The position numbers and the translations under genes are program-made. From Gemmatimonadota bacterium (GTDB lineage: Bacteria; Gemmatimonadota; Gemmatimonadetes; Palauibacterales; Palauibacteraceae), in NCBI GenBank assembly GCA_030598525.1, contig JAUVPT010000109.1, positions 1-6,006 of the forward strand: a DNA stretch of 6,006 nucleotides. Reading direction: 5' to 3'. Positions 5,255 to 6,006 of this stretch are shown in pieces; the first letter of the stretch is position 1; every line of letters begins with the position of its first letter. The notes below the pieces were generated by a model, which worked only from the letters and a program-made list of their open reading frames with translations, was not told the DNA's origin and made no database searches.

Positions 5255-6006
5255 ATGCACGATCAGAAGAATACAGCTTCCTTTTCCCTGTTCCAAGCAG
5301 AGTCCGAGGACACGCCCACGGGAATGGAGGAAGTCCACATCGCGTGGGACGAAGACGAGGAGGTCGAAGACGACTCGGAGGAGTCGATGGAGAAGCGAGC
5401 CCGGCTCCCGGTGCTGCCACTGCGCGGCACGGTCGTGTTTCCGTCCGTCGCCGCTCCGATCGCCGCCGGTCGGGAAAAGACACTGGCAGCGATCGAGCAC
5501 GCTCTGAAGGGGTCGAAGCGTCTGATCGCCGTGTCTCAGCTGGACGCCGAAACGGAAGAGCCGACACCGGAGGGGCTCTTCCGGATCGGCACCATCTGTC
5601 GCATCGCGCAGATGCAGCGGGTCCCTGGCGGCATCCAGCTCGTGGTGCAGGGCACCGGCCGGGGCGCCGTGCTCGAATTCACCGAGCGGGGCGAGTTCCT
5701 CGAGGCCGTCGTGCGGCGCATGCAGGACATGCCGCCACTGGATGACGAAGACCCCGCGTATACTGCCCTTCACAAGGAAGTACGCGAGCGCGCGGCCCAG
5801 TTGAGCCGGCTGCGGGGCGTGCCCAAGGAAATCGTGGACCACCTGCTGGGCGGCGTGACCGACGGCGGCGAACTGGCAGACCTGGTGACTTTCTATACCG
5901 AACTCGAGGTTCCCGAGAAGCAGGACCTTCTCGAAACCCTGTCGGTGGAAGATCGCCTGAGGAAGCTGTTGCTCCACCTGCAGCGCCAGATCGGGGTGCT
6001 CGAGGC
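5255..6006 (+). CDS. lon: ATP-dependent protease Lon (endopeptidase La), N-terminal part
   Basis: Lon is a cytoplasmic homohexameric AAA+ serine protease that removes damaged and short-lived regulatory proteins. The first 250 codons are present; the frame is open at the right edge, so the coiled-coil remainder, the Walker motifs and the Ser-Lys proteolytic dyad lie outside. Seen: LPVLPLRGTVVFPSVAAPI (51-69) with GREKTLAAIEHAL (72-84), the hallmark start of the Lon substrate-binding domain. LFRIGTICRIAQM (108-120), GGIQLVVQGTGRG (125-137) and the helical VPEKQDLLETLSVEDRLRKL (219-238) also align with E. coli Lon. Before the domain is a roughly 48-residue tail with a highly acidic stretch (WDEDEEVEDDSEESMEKR, about 31-48), much longer than the roughly 10 residues in E. 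coli. ATG at 5255 is the only credible start; no ATG, GTG or TTG is seen in frame for about 90 bases upstream. It diverges from the phosphatase cassette. Confidence 0.97.
   Translation, partial: MHDQKNTASFSLFQAESEDTPTGMEEVHIAWDEDEEVEDDSEESMEKRARLPVLPLRGTVVFPSVAAPIAAGREKTLAAIEHALKGSKRLIAVSQLDAETEEPTPEGLFRIGTICRIAQMQRVPGGIQLVVQGTGRGAVLEFTERGEFLEAVVRRMQDMPPLDDEDPAYTALHKEVRERAAQLSRLRGVPKEIVDHLLGGVTDGGELADLVTFYTELEVPEKQDLLETLSVEDRLRKLLLHLQRQIGVLE

Noticed and set aside
3651..5507. A 618-codon open frame on the plus strand opposite the phosphatase gene and running into lon
   Set aside because: It is antisense to a gene with complete catalytic motifs and enters lon in the wrong frame. Its sequence is rich in Arg, Pro, Gly and Ala without recognisable motifs, as expected for a shadow in high-GC DNA.
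5069..5977. A 302-codon minus-strand open frame opposite lon
   Set aside because: Antisense to a clear Lon N-terminal domain; no recognisable protein features.

Overview
The window is dense, high-GC bacterial chromosome with no sign of mobile elements, CRISPR arrays, tRNA or rRNA genes. It holds five protein genes. Four lie on the minus strand and one, cut by the right edge, diverges on the plus strand. The didermic envelope proteins (two lipoproteins and an outer-membrane barrel ending in Phe), the long plant/cyanobacterial-type IspH and the GC-rich codon use fit a Gram-negative lineage such as Gemmatimonadota or a neighbouring phylum. That placement is an inference from general style, not a proven assignment.

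Right to left: lon (5255 to the right edge, plus strand) encodes the N-terminal substrate-binding part of the ATP-dependent protease Lon. A 182-base divergent intergenic region (5073-5254) separates it from a minus-strand run of genes. First comes a purple-acid-phosphatase-like metallophosphoesterase lipoprotein (3768-5072). Next is a stand-alone Omp85/D15-type beta-barrel (2395-3771), whose GTG start overlaps the phosphatase stop as GTGA. Third is a 571-residue lipoprotein (692-2407), overlapping the barrel gene by 13 bases. After a 67-base gap comes ispH (1-624, C-terminus cut by the left edge), which makes IPP/DMAPP in the MEP isoprenoid pathway.

The most interesting part is the tightly overlapped three-gene cassette. 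The lipoprotein at 692-2407 carries what looks like a protein-kinase-like active site: a beta3-like Lys, an HxDxxxxN catalytic loop and a DFA metal-binding motif with 'LIDFAASLG' context. It is co-translated with an exported phosphatase and an outer-membrane barrel. If the kinase-like reading is right, this is a cell-envelope kinase/phosphatase/porin-like set. I know of no named system of this composition, but I could not search. The two flanking genes, ispH and lon, are ordinary housekeeping genes.
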